Shown here: piece by piece, positions 1 through 13,879 of the stretch | How the letters are laid out: each line of letters opens with the position of its first letter | How positions within the stretch are numbered: the first letter of the stretch is position 1 | Assembly: GCA_017506865.1 (NCBI GenBank) | Contig: JAFCMP010000005.1 | Location: 372,001-436,000, forward strand | Reading direction: 5' to 3' | Length of the DNA stretch: 64,000 nt | Origin: Tribonema minus | Taxonomy: Eukaryota > Sar > Xanthophyceae > Tribonematales > Tribonemataceae | The notes under the pieces: model-generated | What the model saw: the letters and a program-made list of their open reading frames with translations, nothing else | Databases searched by the model: none | What the model was told of the DNA's origin: nothing | Position numbers and translations under genes: made by a program

Positions 1-360
1 TTGCACTGTCTGAGCACTGAGCGTGCCGCCGCACGTGCGTCGTCGACGGCTCGGCAGACGTCATGCCGTGCGCGTGCGCGTCGTGAGCAGCAGCGCGGCG
101 ATGCCGCAGGCGCAGTGTAGCAGGCTGGCGCCGGCTTCGGGAAGCAGGTGAGCGCGGTATCGAGGTGGCGTGCCAGTGACGCAGGCATACTCAGCCTGGT
201 CCTGCTTGGCAGTTTTTTTTTTATTCACTGTTTGCGCACTGAGCACGACGTGGCCGCGCTACATGGGCGACGGCATGTCATGCGTTGACATGCCGTGCGC
301 GCAGCGCCGACGGCAGCTGCCACTGGCAGTTTTGGCAAGAAGTTGAATGTGAGTGCGTTA
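1..360 (+). repeat. Degenerate direct duplication at the window edge
   Basis: Bases about 1-160 and 231-360 are diverged copies of one segment. Both run through a CACTGAGC-type start, a shared CATGCCGTGCGCG block and a GTGAGTGCG- or GTGAGCGCG-like end. The first copy ends at CAG|GTGAGC, which is a good splice donor. This could be the 3' end of an exon that starts left of the window plus a decayed downstream copy, as seen elsewhere here. No reading frame is convincing. Confidence 0.4.
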
Positions 361-633
361 CAACAGTAACGTGCAGGTCAGAGACCCACGTGGGGGGTGC
401 AGGTGCACACTGTTCCTCACCATAGTCAACGCAGACCGCAGGCCTGGAGCGCACAGAGCAAGCGGCACGTGCGGCAGTGGCGGCGGCGGCAACGGCGGCG
501 GTGACGGCGGCAGCTGGGCCGATGCATATTCTTGCGCCGCTGCTTGTATCTGAGGCAAAGCTTGCGACATTGCAGCGCATCAGGGGGGCCAGCACTGACA
601 GTTGCACTGGCCGCGCCTCCCCCGTGTGTGCAG

Positions 634-941
634 AGCACAAAGGCCGAGTGGGCGGCGCAGGGTCACCGACTGCTGTGCAACGCGCAAGCGCGCGGCGACA
701 CCGACGCACCTTGGAGTTAGCGCTCCTCTGCTTCGAGAAGGCAGGGCTGCAGCGCGCACAGCAACGGATCCGCGCGCAGCTGGCGCTGCATGCGCTGCGC
801 GCTGCCGCCGCCGCTGCGCAGCAGCGGCAGCAGCGGATCGGCAGCGGCGTGAGCGCGGCGCTGCGGCGGCGGGGCGAGGACGCAGCGTAAAAGTGCCTGG
901 CGGCGGGCCTAGTGGAGCACGCGGCGGTCGCGCTGTGGACG
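634..941 (+). CDS. Probable exon, helical TPR-like segment, frame disrupted
   Basis: This GC-rich stretch is bounded by an acceptor (GTGTGTGCAG, ending at 633) and a donor (G|GTACGTG at 942). It encodes in turn EWAAQGHRLLCNAQ, then in a shifted frame LELALLCFEKAGLQRAQQR, then KCLAAGLVEHAAVALW. The pattern W..QG..L...A..CFEKAG......A resembles helical repeats in the C-terminal parts of TRANK1/UvrD-helicase-linked TPR proteins; that is a weak family guess. The frame changes once near 685-715, and a TAA interrupts it at 888-890, so the exon is either decayed or wrongly delimited. It probably belongs with the exons from 1448 onward. Confidence 0.3.
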
Positions 942-1447
942 GTACGTGTGATAAACCTCAACATGAAGTTGGCCCCTGACTCTGTCGGCTTGTGCCTTCA
1001 TCGTAATTTTGGAGTGAGGCTGTGCTGGAAACTTACCATGGCCTCAAAGCTGCAGCCGTCAAATGCCGTTTCAAGTCTGTGATTTGATGGGGTCTGCTTA
1101 TCACAACAGAAACTGTCAGCGCTGTTTCCCATTGTGTGTCATGAGCTCTGCCGCTCAGTTGTGGAAGCCCACAGTTGGATGTCCTTGAATGCGCAGGCTA
1201 ATCTGCATTACTTGTTTTAGGTGAATCTGGTGTGCTTTGGACGACACGGCTCTGCGCCACCTGGCCACAGCACAGAAACCATTCCATCAGCCACACTGCA
1301 GACTAGAACTTTCAAAGTTGCATGATAGTACTTAACTTCCGCATTTTGCACTCCGTCGCTGCAGCATGAGCACCGTGGCACAGAACAGCGCATGCCACTG
1401 ACACCAAATACCCTGTCTCACAATACTGGTGTGATTCGCCTGTTGCC

Positions 1448-1636
1448 ATGCATGCTGCTGCCCGTCACTTGTACCAGGTATGCAACTACCAGAAGGCCGG
1501 CGAGCTCCTGCGAGAGCTCGGGAGGGTTGAACTGGCAGAGGGCAGCAGTGCTCAGGCCCACGCGCACCTCGAGCGCGCCGTCGCAGCCTTTGACGCCGCT
1601 GGCAGTCCTCGCGATGCGCTTGAGTGCTTGCAGCAG
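1448..1636 (+). CDS. Exon of TPR-like protein
   Basis: The open frame contains ARHLYQVCNYQKAGELLREL followed by AHLERAVAAFDAAGSPRDAL, two amphipathic helix-turn-helix units of TPR type. It ends in phase 0 at CAG|GTGCG. The next exon (2174) also starts in phase 0. The 5' limit is unsure: either the ATG at 1448 or the acceptor TTGTACCAG within it. It may continue the helical array of the 634-941 exon. No catalytic motif is visible. TRANK1-like TPR domains are one possible relation, unproven. Confidence 0.45.
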
Positions 1637-2173
1637 GTGCGTCTCTGGCGTGAGAGGCAGCAGTGCTGCAGCCCCCTTCGCCGTTGACCAGTTGTCTCGG
1701 ACACGCTTGCCTGCACCGCATCTCTGGCATGAGTGCTGCGACGGTCACGGCAGAACTGCTATTGTGATCCCACATACAACTTTGAGCAAAGACACAGCAC
1801 CTCGGCTAGCAAACGCTCTCAGTGCCGGCTCTGTCATGATGCGATTGCCGGATGTGCAACGATGCAACTGGCATCAGGCTCCTTGTCAGGAAGCAGAGCA
1901 TATATGCTGTGCGTACATGTGTGTATTAATTTGTTAATGAATCGGTCAAGCTGATGTGCAGACGAGCCGCCGAGCACTAATCAGTGAGTGTTTGAGATCC
2001 CAAAACGCGTTGTTGCCACTGCGTTGCTGCCACCACAGCTGTTGCTGCAGCAGCCGTGCCTCGATTTACCCACTGCCTGCAGCGCATTGTACACCAAACT
2101 TCAACCCCATAGCTAGCGCTACCCCTCTCATGGCTGCAAATCTTCACCCCTGGCCCTCACCCTACCTGCGCAG

Positions 2174-3586
2174 GGCCTGCGCCGATGCGCTGACGGCATC
2201 GACCTGCTCGCGCGGCACGCGCGCCGCGCTCCCCTCTTCACAACCGCCATCAGCGCCGAGCGCTGCCACGCCGGCCAACACGCTGCGCATCAGGAAAGCG
2301 CGCCAGTGCCCGACGAGCGCGCCATCGTTGAGCACTGGCTCAGTATTGCGCACCACCGCGGCGACGACGCGCACCTGCTGGAAGCCCTCGCCAGCGCGCC
2401 GCTGCGCTTCACGGTGGACGAGGCGGCAGAGCTGAGCGCTGCTGCCGGCGGCACGCGCGCGCTCGCCGACGCGCTGGCTCGCGCCAGCCGCTGCCGCGTC
2501 GCCGCCGCGCTGCTGCTGGAGCGCGGAGACCTCGACGGCGCGGAGCAGCTTGCGCGCAGCAGCATTGCCGGCGGTGGCAGCAGCGGCGACGGCGGTAGCG
2601 GCGGCGCAGGCGGCAGCGGCGGACGCGCAGGCAGGCGCAGCCGTCAGCGCCGACGTGGCGGCCGTGGCGGCGGCGGCGGCAGCGGTTTGACTCCGTTGAA
2701 CCTAGTGCCGGCCGAGTGCCTGTTCCGCAGGGCGACAGAAAAGTGGCAGGAAGCGGCACTCAGCACCACTGCAGCTGCCCAACACAAGGTGGAGGCAATC
2801 AAAGCGGGGTTTTGGCTGCAAGGTGTTGCGCGCGCCCCAAGCCCCCCTTACCCACCACCGTCCTCAACCCCGCCTGAGCCCAAGAATGCAAGTACTGCCA
2901 AGCCAAAGCCCGGCACGGACTTCGAGCAAAGCTCGCAAGCGCCAGCTGCACCCCCGCCCCCGCCAAAGCCTGCCAGTGCAAAGCCTGCTACAGCGACGAC
3001 CGGGACCATGACAACAGCGCAAGAGTCAGCTGCAGCTGCCGTCAATCTGGCGTCCGAAGCCATCAACCTGCTGCAGCGAGGCAGCGTGGCAGCGCTGAGA
3101 GCGCTGCCGCCGCCGCAATCGCCGCGCCCTCAAGCGTTGCCGCAGCACCCGCAGCAGCTGCTGCTGCTGGTGCGCGCCGCGCACCTGCGCGCCGTCGCCG
3201 CCGCCGATACGGACGCCTTGACGCACGTCGTCCCCGAAGCTTACGCGCGAGCGAACGCGCCGTACGGCATCCTCTGGTCCCTGTGCCAGGCGCTGGAGCT
3301 GGATGCCGATCGCTGCGGAGCTGTGCTGGAGACCAGACGTGCAGCAGTGCTCAGCGCTGTCACGGACGTGCTTGAGCTCGCGGACGCAGCGGCGGCAGGC
3401 GGCGGCAGCGGCGGCGGCGGCGGCGGCAACGACGGCGGCGGCAGTATCAGCAGCATGGCTGTTGCAACAGAGGCTCTGTTTGACCTCCGCAGGCTGAGCC
3501 GAGACCCCACGCAGCGAGAGGTGCCAGAGTGTCAGGCGGAGCCGCTGAAGGCGCTGCTGATCAAGACCATGGGCGACAATGGGACG
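2174..3586 (+). CDS. Large low-complexity exon, helical flanks
   Basis: The acceptor CTGCGCAG (2166-2173) and donor ACG|GTGAGC (3587) give 471 codons in phase 0 at both ends. The N-terminal third is helical (ERAIVEHWLSIAHHRG, then CRVAAALLLERGDLDGAEQL). It then has a Gly/Ser run with Arg-rich RRSRQRRRGGRGG near 2610-2690, a Pro/Ala/Lys linker near 2830-3010, another helical part (LLLLVRAAHLRAVAAADTDA) and a second Gly run at 3398-3450. The Gly, Ser and Pro runs suggest disordered linkers between alpha-solenoid pieces. The function is unknown. It joins the exons at 1448 and 4451 without a phase conflict. Confidence 0.55.
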
Positions 3587-4450
3587 GTGAGCGGTCGCAA
3601 GCAGTACTCAGCTGCAGTGCTGTGCACTTGCACTTCATCAGCTATCAAATGAGCACAAGCAGTTTAACTTGCGGCTTCAAAGCTTTCTCAAGTGGTAAGG
3701 TGATTTGCATTACGCCTCCGTCTGGTGCCTGGCTAGCGGGTGAGGAGCGCATTCAACAGCCATGGCAAATGCTCGATGTGGTGTAGTTCCATGCAACAAC
3801 AGCGACAAGAACTGCTTGGATGAGCTTACCATGCCGCTCATCACCCCAGACATTTCTGTGACAAGTTTCATAGTAGCAATGGATGCGTGCAGAAGGTTGT
3901 ACGCACATCAAGGCGATGGTGCTGCAGCAGCGTTGAGGTTCCTTGTGAATGGTATCCAGCCTGCTAGTTTTGTCATGCAGCCCTGTGTTTGAGCCAAGTG
4001 GCTGCGCCTGGACTGCACATGTGTGCGCATGGACAGCCAGCTTTGACATTCTCGAGGCCCCGCCAGGAAAAGCACGAGTTGCAAGCAACTCTGTTGCAGA
4101 ATCAACCATCCTTGCTGCATGCTGGAGTGAGTGAGGCGCAGTATTAGCAATAGTGCTATTTCAAACTACTTTAACTAGAACTACTTGGAAGTAGTTGCAG
4201 TTAAGCTCTGAAATTCAATCTTGTCCCATTCCTCAGTGAGCATGGGTTCTCAAATACAATGGCGTCTATCATTCCTGCTGTCCTGCGACCGTCGAGTCGC
4301 GCCATGAGGTCTCAAGCTTAGACTGCACCACTTCAGGCACCTTTTGCGCCAACGTCCTAGATATTGCTGAGCTGACTGCCTAAACATTACATGTACGCGA
4401 GCGCTTACTGCGTCTCGTGCGTCGCATGTATGCGCCCCCTCGCTGAGCAG

Positions 4451-4584
4451 CGCGACACGCTACTGAGGCAATCAGGGCACATATGTGCTGCACGCGCAAG
4501 CTGGATGGCCTCCAGCCGGCTCGCCGTCAGCGCCGACGTTGCGCTCGGCGCCATAGCTCTGGAGGGCGCTGCGATGGCCATCAG
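4451..4584 (+). CDS. Short exon of the same plus-strand gene
   Basis: The acceptor CTGAGCAG and donor ATCAG|GTGATG bound 134 bp. It starts in phase 0, matching the previous exon, and ends in phase 2. It encodes RDTLLRQSGHICAARASW and then LALGAIALEGAAMAIR-like helical residues. The last 45 bases with the donor are repeated about 135 bp downstream (4681-4732). The exon that follows in phase was not found; the candidate at 6546 needs phase 0. Confidence 0.45.
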
Positions 4585-4680
4585 GTGATGCCAGCGGCCA
4601 TGGCAGTAGTCACTGCGTTGAAGTGCCACGGGCAATGTGTCGGTGCCATATCTGCATACACCCTTAATATTTTTAAGCTG

Positions 4681-4732
4681 TGCTCGGCGCCATAGCTCTG
4701 AAGGGCGCTGCAATGGCCATCAGGTGATGCCA
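4681..4732 (+). repeat. Echo of the 3' end and donor of exon 4451-4584
   Basis: GCTCGGCGCCATAGCTCT, a GGGCGCTGC block and ATGGCCATCAGGTGATGCC recur with only two or three changes relative to 4545-4596. The copy includes the exon end and the GTGATG donor. It lies in the following intron and has no open frame leading into it, so it is probably unused. Confidence 0.75.
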
Positions 4733-6545
4733 TGCTAGAAGTTGCTACTCTGAACTGCTATTTACACGTGACCCCTTGGTGTGTCCGTGGCAGACCTGCA
4801 TCAATCCCCCCTCAAAGGAATGGGCCACAGAAGGCTGAGGGATGCGAATGCGGAGACTTCGCAGCAAGGCGCCACAAGGCGCCATACCATCATGCTTTGA
4901 AGATGCAGCAGGCAGCCTACCGACAGACATGTTGCAACACCACAATACTTGTTGAAGAATTGCCGGCATCAACAACTGTTTCTTCCAAGATATCACAACT
5001 ATGGCGGGTAACTCTGTGCTTCAAAAGTGGAGTGCGACCGCTGAGTCTGAGTCCAGCAATGTCATCGTACTGTGGGTACCTGTTCCTCTGATCCTTCTCT
5101 GTGTGTGCCCAAACACTGAAACACTCAGTGCTGAAATGAGTAAAGTGTGATGACGAATTATCAAACAACGCGTTGTTTTCGTTAGTTTTAGTTATTCGTT
5201 ATATAACGAACAACTAACGCGAGCGCTCGACGCAAATTCGTTGGTTCGCATTTTTGTGCAAAGGCTCTGCAGCTCGTTTGCACGAGCTCTGCTGCACCGT
5301 GTGACGACGATGGCGGCACGTATGAGATGCGCTGGTGTGCCAAACAGCGTACCGCCACCACTGCCTGACCCTGTCGCGAGTTCTGCTATGCTTGCGCAAG
5401 GCACCAAACAGCACGAAGACAAGACTTGCACGGGGGGGCACGAGAGCCGAGTGTTTGCACGGGGGCACACGTCGAGAGCTGGCTTGCACATTCAAGTGCT
5501 TGCTTCCATACTAGTCGGCCGCCCACTCTGAGCTCCTCATCTTGACACACGCACACTGCACAAGCACCAATGTTTCCAAGTTCAAGTTCCGGTTGAAGTT
5601 CAACATGAAGTTGTTAACACTGCCTCTTTGGGGTATGATTTATGCAAAGCTTAGCATTGTAGCAACTGCTTTAGAGCTGGAGTAGCTCGCAACAGGGCGA
5701 CTGAGATGCTTTGCAAGTCCGAGAGGGGAAAGTAGCTCCTCTCCAACGCTACCTCATCCCAGGATGGTAGGCATTACTGGTAGTATACAGCAGCAACGAT
5801 AAAATAACGAATATATTGAATAACGAATAACTAACGAATAACTAATGAATGGTTGAGTAACAATACCGAATAACTAACTATAGCAATAGTTGTCACACTC
5901 TAGAAATGATGTGATGAGTGATATGTTTATGTGCACCTTCACGTTGATGGAGCATGCTTGCCCTGAGTAAGCGCCACAACTCACCGTTTGCAGCTGGTGT
6001 AACCATGTCAACTCAAGCAAGTACGATGGCTTGGGTGGTTTGCAAACTGGATGCAGATGCGCCGCTGCTGACCACGCCACATATTTCTCGTCTTCTGCTT
6101 CATTGCCCTGATGGGCGGCAGGTGTTCCCTGCAGTAATGAAAGTGGCTCTCAACCCGCTCCGATGCTTTGTCATTTTGCTCAGATGCAACCTGGAACCAA
6201 TTTCAAAGCAACCATCTGTTTGCCCCATCAGCTGCTCATTTTTTTGTGAGAGCTTTTACGGCTAAACATCAGGACCCTCCTTGACTTCATCCGTCAATTG
6301 CACTTTAGTCATTGCTGGGCTATAACAACACCACTCAGGGATAAACATGTATCAGTCACCCAATCTATTCAGGAATGTAGCACCCTAGTCATAGGTGCAT
6401 CATTATCAGCTTACTTTGCGGAAGTCCGACCACGCATGCATACATAAGAAGCTGTGCAGAAGTCTGAGACTGTGAGGCGCTCAACACTGTGCTGCGCCAA
6501 CTCTGTTGTGACGCCATCTTGAATCCGCACGTTTGATGTTTGCAG
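4733..6545. other. Intron/spacer without recognised gene
   Basis: There is no convincing coding segment here. The stretch holds a possible MITE-like unit (5150-5880) and runs of the TTGAAGTTCAA-type motif near 5575-5615. A short open segment near 6000-6120, ending GGCGGCAG|GTGTTCC, could be an exon but could not be placed in phase. Confidence 0.4.
5150..5880. mobile_element. Possible MITE-like unit with TTATTCGTTA inverted ends
   Basis: The left side (5165-5210) carries GTTAGTTTTAGTTATTCGTT and the right side (5800-5880) carries several TAACGAATAAC blocks, which are its reverse complement. The termini are therefore AT-rich and inverted, about 650-700 bp apart, with no coding capacity between them. 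No clear target-site duplication was found. It may instead be two simple-sequence tracts. Confidence 0.3.
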
Positions 6546-6659
6546 GCTGCTGGGAGTGATGTCTGCGCGAGCCGCCGCACCGCAGCACGCCTGGCCGCAG
6601 CTGCATCCCGGGGGGATGCAGTTGCAGAAGACGCTTGCCGCCGCAGCATCTCAGACATG
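6546..6659 (+). CDS. Candidate 114-bp exon
   Basis: The acceptor GTTTGCAG and donor ACATG|GTGAGA bound 38 codons that are open in two frames. Phase 0 agrees with the next exon at 7110; phase 2 agrees with the previous one at 4584. At least one neighbouring exon is therefore missing from this model. The product is Ala/Arg-rich and has no recognisable motif. Confidence 0.35.
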
Positions 6660-7109
6660 GTGAGATTATTCACCGAGGTTTAGCCACTTCTTGAAATTAT
6701 TGCGCCATAAGAAAGCAGCGTCACCAGTTGAAGCTGTTGCATGACTTCAGTGGTGGCACATACACACTTCTACCAGGTACTGAGGCATGCTACGTGTCTT
6801 GATGCTGCAACACACGTAGTGACTTCCGATTAAACGTGAAATGCAAGCCCGTTTTATAATGAAGCACCGGCACCTGATATGCTGTACATTGCTCAAAGTA
6901 CGTACCTGGCCATGGTTGTATAGTTGTCTGCTACGAAATCTGATATATGTTCAAGTTGAGTGCCTACGCAACAGCTTTGAGCATGTTGCCATCCGCGAGC
7001 ACGTCTGTCCAGTGTGCACTGCACGCTGTTTGGTGCTGCACAGTGACAATTTGACAAGCTGGCGCTTACAACTGAGCCGCGCTTTTTGCACGTGCACCCT
7101 GTCGCGCAG

Positions 7110-7624
7110 GCGGCCATGGCGCAGTGCGAAGCGCGTGCGGTGGCGCTGCACAGCGCGCTGCGCCTCCGCTTCCCCAGCGTTGTGCCAGCCCCCGCCGCGT
7201 GCAGCGTGCGCCGACTGCTCCTGTGGGAGGTCCTGTGCCCCATTGCAGGCGCTGCCGCTGCCGCCGAGCTGCACTGCAGCAGCACTCAGCATGTGAATTC
7301 GTGCGCAGCAGTTGTGCTCGCCTCGTACGCTAATGAAGTCTGGTCTAGCGCCGCTGTGGCGCGTGCGAGCGCGGCAGTCAGATACGGCGCGGATGCAGCG
7401 GTCGCGCTGTGGGCGCTCTGGGCGCTGCCGCGGCGCGAAGGCATGGCAGCGGCAGCGGCACTGAAGGCGGCGGCGGCGGCGCTGCAGCGCTGCCGCAAGC
7501 ACGATGGTCTGTGCGGCGTGTGGCCGCAGTCGAAGGCGCCGCATGCACCTCACGTGCTGCTGGTGGAGAAACCGCGGGGCAAGCAGACAAAGCAGCAGTT
7601 GCCGCCGCCGCCGCCACAGCAGCT

Positions 7625-7673
<49 letters not shown>

Positions 7674-7919
7674 CAAGAGCAGCAGCAGCAGCAGCCGCCG
7701 CCGCAGCAACAGCAGCAACAGCAAGAGCAGACGCAGACGCACCAGCAACAGCAGCACGACGAGCGTTTGTTTAAAGTCATGACCCTCCCGGACTGCTTGG
7801 TGGCGCGCGCGGAGGCAGTAGCGTCCCCATGGCAGCAGGATTGCGTGGCAGCTGCACTGGAGGCAGATGCGCGAGCGATGCAGCTCCTCATGCGCTGCAG
7901 TGAGTGGCGCAATGACCAG
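7110..7919 (+). CDS. Exon with helical region and interrupted polyglutamine
   Basis: The acceptor GTCGCGCAG and donor GACCAG|GTGCGC give 270 codons in phase 0 at both ends. The first 150 residues are Ala-rich and probably helical (LLLWEVLCPIAGA, then VRYGADAAVALWALWALP). A Gln-rich tract follows at 7609-7755, encoded mainly by CAG with CAA and CCG interruptions, then a conserved-looking tail (LFKVMTLPDCLVARAEAVA). It continues in phase into the exon at 8428. The function is unknown. Confidence 0.5.
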
Positions 7920-8427
7920 GTGCGCAGGTAGCTCAATACTTCAACTTGAAGTGGTTGTGACAGGGACATTGGTCCTGCATGGCGCGAGCATGCAACGGTC
8001 GTATGCATACCCGGGGGATTGCAGAAATTGTGCCTTGAAATATGAGCACTTTAGAAGGAGTACACTCCTGCATACTGTAGTCGGATACGCACTGAGATCA
8101 CACTATGCAATTCTTTACAGTGTTATCAGGTATGGTGTATGCATGCATGGTCTCTTGTATAGACTATGCATGTTTGAATGAACTACAAAGAATGTATGTG
8201 CGCATTGACGTATGTATGCGCACATGTATGGTGTTAACATGAATGTGTTTGTCAAACTTCTTTATTTACAGGTGTGTATGCACGTGCATACATACTTGCA
8301 TGCGTACCTACGGAATAACACGTCTCGCAACTCAGGCAGCCCACAACCTGCAGCGCACGCTGTCACTTAGCAACACTCGGCCAAATGCACTAAACGTACT
8401 TTTATGTTCGTGGCTTCAACCATGCAG

Positions 8428-8754
8428 GATGGCAGCGGCAGCCGCCACCTGGCGCTGCTGCTCATGCTCGCGGAGCGCTGCCTTGCGCTCGCAGCAGTGC
8501 TCAGCAGCGGCGTGTGCCAGCAGCGCTGCTACCTGCCGGAGGCCTACCTGCGCTGCTACATCACGGACGACACCAGCGCTCCGGCGGGCGTCGACGTGCT
8601 GGAAAAAGTCAAGGAGGACGTCAGTTTCATGTTAGGCCGTCACAGCGCTGGCGCGGAGCTTAATAAGACGGCCGGACAGGCAGCTGCAGGGGCGCAGGAG
8701 AGGGCGCGGGAGGTGCTCCACAGCAGGCGCGTTGATCCTGCGGCGTACATATGA
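8428..8754 (+). CDS. Exon following the 7110 exon; may end a gene
   Basis: The acceptor CCATGCAG leads in phase 0 into a helical stretch (RHLALLLMLAERCLALAAVL), then RCYLPEAYLRCYITDD and DVLEKVKEDVSFMLGR. The frame runs to a TGA at 8752-8754. A donor at GCGGGAG|GTGCTCC (8713) would avoid the stop, but its phase 0 does not match the phase-2 start needed by the exon at 9001. Either a gene ends here or a further exon was missed. Confidence 0.45.
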   Translation, partial: DGSGSRHLALLLMLAERCLALAAVLSSGVCQQRCYLPEAYLRCYITDDTSAPAGVDVLEKVKEDVSFMLGRHSAGAELNKTAGQAAAGAQERAREVLHSRRVDPAAYI

Positions 8755-9000
8755 GCAGTCTAAGTGATCCTCATGCAGGAGTGAACATGATGCGTTGCGC
8801 CATGTGAGCTGTGTATGCGGACCACCGACGACGGGTAATTACAAAGGTCTGCAATGACGTTGAAAGCTGTTGGTGTTTTTGGCTTCACTTGGCCCATCCT
8901 TGGAGTCAGCTGCTGAATCCATTCACTTGCTACAGGCATACGTTCAAGCACCTTCCTCCCGCCTGCCCCCCCCCCTCACCTTGTTTGCCACCTGCTGCAG

Positions 9001-10984
<1,984 letters not shown>

Positions 10985-11398
10985 GTAGCCCACGGCAGAG
11001 CTTTGAGCTGGTGCAGCTGGCATTGACTTGCAAAAATGCGTGCCTTGCAAAAATGTGACAGTAGGCCCAAGCGTGCACCAGGCTGCCATGTCCGCTTAGC
11101 TTGATGCTTTGCAGCGTGTCGAATGTTTTGCTGACTTCATCGCGATTGTGAATGCTGCAAGATCTGGGGCATTGTTTAGACCAGCTTCACCTGTGCTGCG
11201 CCAGCGCAGGCACTGCTGATAATGCAACCACGAATCAAATAGAAGTACATCATGGTGACAAAAGCGTGCCACACTGCTGTCTGAGAATTTCAACTTCAGT
11301 TTTACTATGCTCACAAAGCTCTAGCCCTGTGCGACCGGCCGACATCACAATTAATTGCCCTGTCCTGCTGGTCACAACCTGCATCCCCCTCATGACAG

Positions 11399-12021
11399 AT
11401 GCACCCGTTGGCAAGCCAGCATCCACTGCAACTGCGGAGCGCCGTGACACGGCTCAGCCGACATCCGCGCCCGACCCGGGCTCCCCGCAATACTTCTTCG
11501 ACGCATTCCTGGCCAATTTTGCCAGCAGCGGCGTGGCCGGCGGCCTCTGCGGCGCTTGCCGCATCGCCGTGCCGGCACCGCATTCGCGGCGGAATGTGCA
11601 GGCCAAAGCGTCTGCGCCAATGAGCACCGCCGCCGCCGCCAGTCCTGTGCAGACGCCAGGCGCAGCGGCGGCAGAGGCAGCGCCGGCATGGCGGTATGGC
11701 TGGGAGACGGCTCTTCAAGTTGCGGATGGGCACACAGCTCAGCCGCTCACGTCGATAGCATCAGCGGAGGCTGACGCAGAGGGCACGCCGTGCGCACGCG
11801 GCAGCAGCAGCAGTAGCAGCAGCAGCAGCAGCGGCGGCAGCAGCAGCAGCAGCGTGCAGCAGCTGAGCGGCGGCGCGGCTGCCGCGGCAGCAGCGGCAGC
11901 AGCGGCGCTCGGCTGCGTGGTCGAGAGCCACGAGGCTTCCGCTGAGCACAGCTCCAGAGCTGTGGCGCAGGCGGCGTTCATGCAGCATGCGATGACGGAG
12001 TGCGCGCCACTGTGGGCCCAG
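11399..12021 (+). CDS. Exon, low-complexity Ala/Ser-rich, donor intact
   Basis: The acceptor CATGACAG and donor GCCCAG|GTGAGG bound 623 bp (two bases, then 207 codons), starting in phase 1 and ending in phase 0. It encodes QYFFDAFLANFASSGVAG, a cysteine pair (GGLCGACR), a Ser run (11801-11855) and an Ala run (11870-11908). It ends with a helical FMQHAMTECAPLWAQ that continues in phase into the next exon. The function is unknown. Confidence 0.5.
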
Positions 12022-12409
12022 GTGAGGGGCTGCGCAAGCAAGCACGGGGCAGCAGCGCTCACAATGTCCGTTTCAGCGAGCAAGGAGCTTTCCAGCGCAC
12101 AAAGACGCTTGTACGGTGATGAGGCGACATGCGTAGCAGGCAGCATATGGGCGTGCGGTCGTCTAGACGGATTGATGTTTGATATATTATTGGCATATGT
12201 ATGCACACTTCTGTACCCGCTGCATACCCCGTGTGGGCATCTGGTCCACGAATGGGATGAATGTGAAGCATGTATTATGGGGTACATGGCGCTCATCCAA
12301 TACGCCAGGCCACATGCTTCATGTTCATGGGCCGACCAGCATCCACGCACACGGACTAAACTGCACGTCAACTGCTCGCGGTCACTTATGTCGCCCGCGG
12401 CCTCTGCAG

Positions 12410-12574
12410 ATGAGTGCTGCGCTGGACACGGTGAGAGAGGTGCGGCAGCGCTCAGCAGTTGTTGCAGGCCAGGACCAGGACAAAGCGCTCCAACGCTCTG
12501 CGTGTCATGTTGCAAACGCTGCGGAGACGCTCATGAGCATGCTGCAGGACCTGGCGGCGACGGGCAAATGGGAG
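12410..12574 (+). CDS. Exon, helical, 55 codons
   Basis: The acceptor CCTCTGCAG and donor GGGAG|GTGTGT give phase 0 at both ends. The sequence MSAALDTVREVRQRSAVVAG followed by NAAETLMSMLQDLAATGKWE is a long amphipathic helix. It leads in phase into the coiled-coil start of the last exon. Confidence 0.55.
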
Positions 12575-13112
12575 GTGTGTACATGCCTGCTCTGCGGCGC
12601 AATGGCTGTTTGCATCTTGGTACGTTGCGAGAGCCGCTTGTTATCTGGTCTGCTTCAAGTTGTATGTCGAGCCATGAACGTCATTGCCTGGTTGAAGATC
12701 GCGGGGCACTGCTGGCATCTGAAACGGTATGACAGTGCCGTTAAAGTCACTGCACATGCGCACACAAGTCTTGTGTGCCCTACAAACACTAAGCGGTAGG
12801 GCAGCTGCCCGCTTCCTCACATACAGCCATCACAAACTAAAACTTCTGCACTTCTTAGTGTCTGACCGTTCTAAAAGGGCTACTCAGGCTGTGAGTACAA
12901 CTTCTGCAGCAGCTTCGCGTGCTCACAGTTTAATTTCATGCAGCGTGTGCGCATTAAAGTTTGAGCTAAATCCCAAAACAGCAGTCATGGGACACATGGT
13001 CTCAGTACGGCCATGCCAGTGCTGATGCATGATTTGCCTGAGCACTGATGTTAGTTGACTCATACATACCCCTCCCATTTGCTGGCCTACCCACTGCTCA
13101 CTCAACGCACAG

Positions 13113-13499
13113 GCCATTTCAGAGCTGGAGCAGCGTGAAGCGGCGCTTGCGCAGCGTCTGCAACGGCACCACGAGCTCATTGCCTCAATCGAGCGCACCG
13201 GCGCGGACGCTGGCAACGCTGCAGGCACGTCCGCTACCTCAGCATACCCAGATTTGCGCGCAAATGCGGCAAGCGACAATGTGTTGGTTGGCATCATGCC
13301 AGACCTTGCGCCGGTGCCGGTGACAGCAGGGGGTGCGGAGGATGCGTACAACTGCTACGGCGATGCCGCTGCTGACTATGTGGAGTTTGAATTTGAAGCT
13401 CGCACAGACACGGGGGGAAAGGGGGGCGGCAGGGGAGGCGCGCGCGGGAGCAGCGCGCGCCGCGATGGTGAAGTAGCACTACTCAGCCAGCCCTTCTAG
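13113..13499 (+). CDS. Terminal exon with coiled coil; gene ends TAG
   Basis: The acceptor CAACGCACAG is followed in phase 0 by AISELEQREAALAQRLQRHH, a heptad-patterned helix. Then come SAYPDLRANAASDNVLVGIM, an acidic and aromatic YVEFEFEARTD segment, and a Gly/Arg-rich tail ending in LSQPF and TAG at 13497-13499. Together with 11399 and 12410 it forms the 3' end of a gene. Whether the polyGln exon belongs to the same transcript is likely from order and strand but not proven. No family was recognised. Confidence 0.55.
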   Translation, partial: AISELEQREAALAQRLQRHHELIASIERTGADAGNAAGTSATSAYPDLRANAASDNVLVGIMPDLAPVPVTAGGAEDAYNCYGDAAADYVEFEFEARTDTGGKGGGRGGARGSSARRDGEVALLSQPF

Positions 13500-13879
13500 G
13501 CCTAGATGCGGTAGTACTGGCATCGTTGTGGCAGTCACTGTGCTTGCAAGGGGCACCATGCATGTGATGCATGTGCAGCGCGGCCGCGGCGCGTCGTCAT
13601 GTGGAGCCAATGGGCTAGGCTGTACCCCGCCTGAAGATGGAGGAAGTTGGCCGGCGCCAGCACTGCCGACGGCTTTCAGTGAGCGCCTCTATATTGCGAT
13701 TGCGGACCATCATACGCACTACTCTGACGAGCATAACGTGTGTGTACATCTGCATGTACACAACTCCAGACGTACATGGCTTCTGGGCGTACGGCAGGAC
13801 GGCCCTTCGAAAGAAGCTGGTGGGGTCGGACATGTACAGGCGATCATATGTGCTCCGCACCAAGTTGAAGGCAAGGGAT

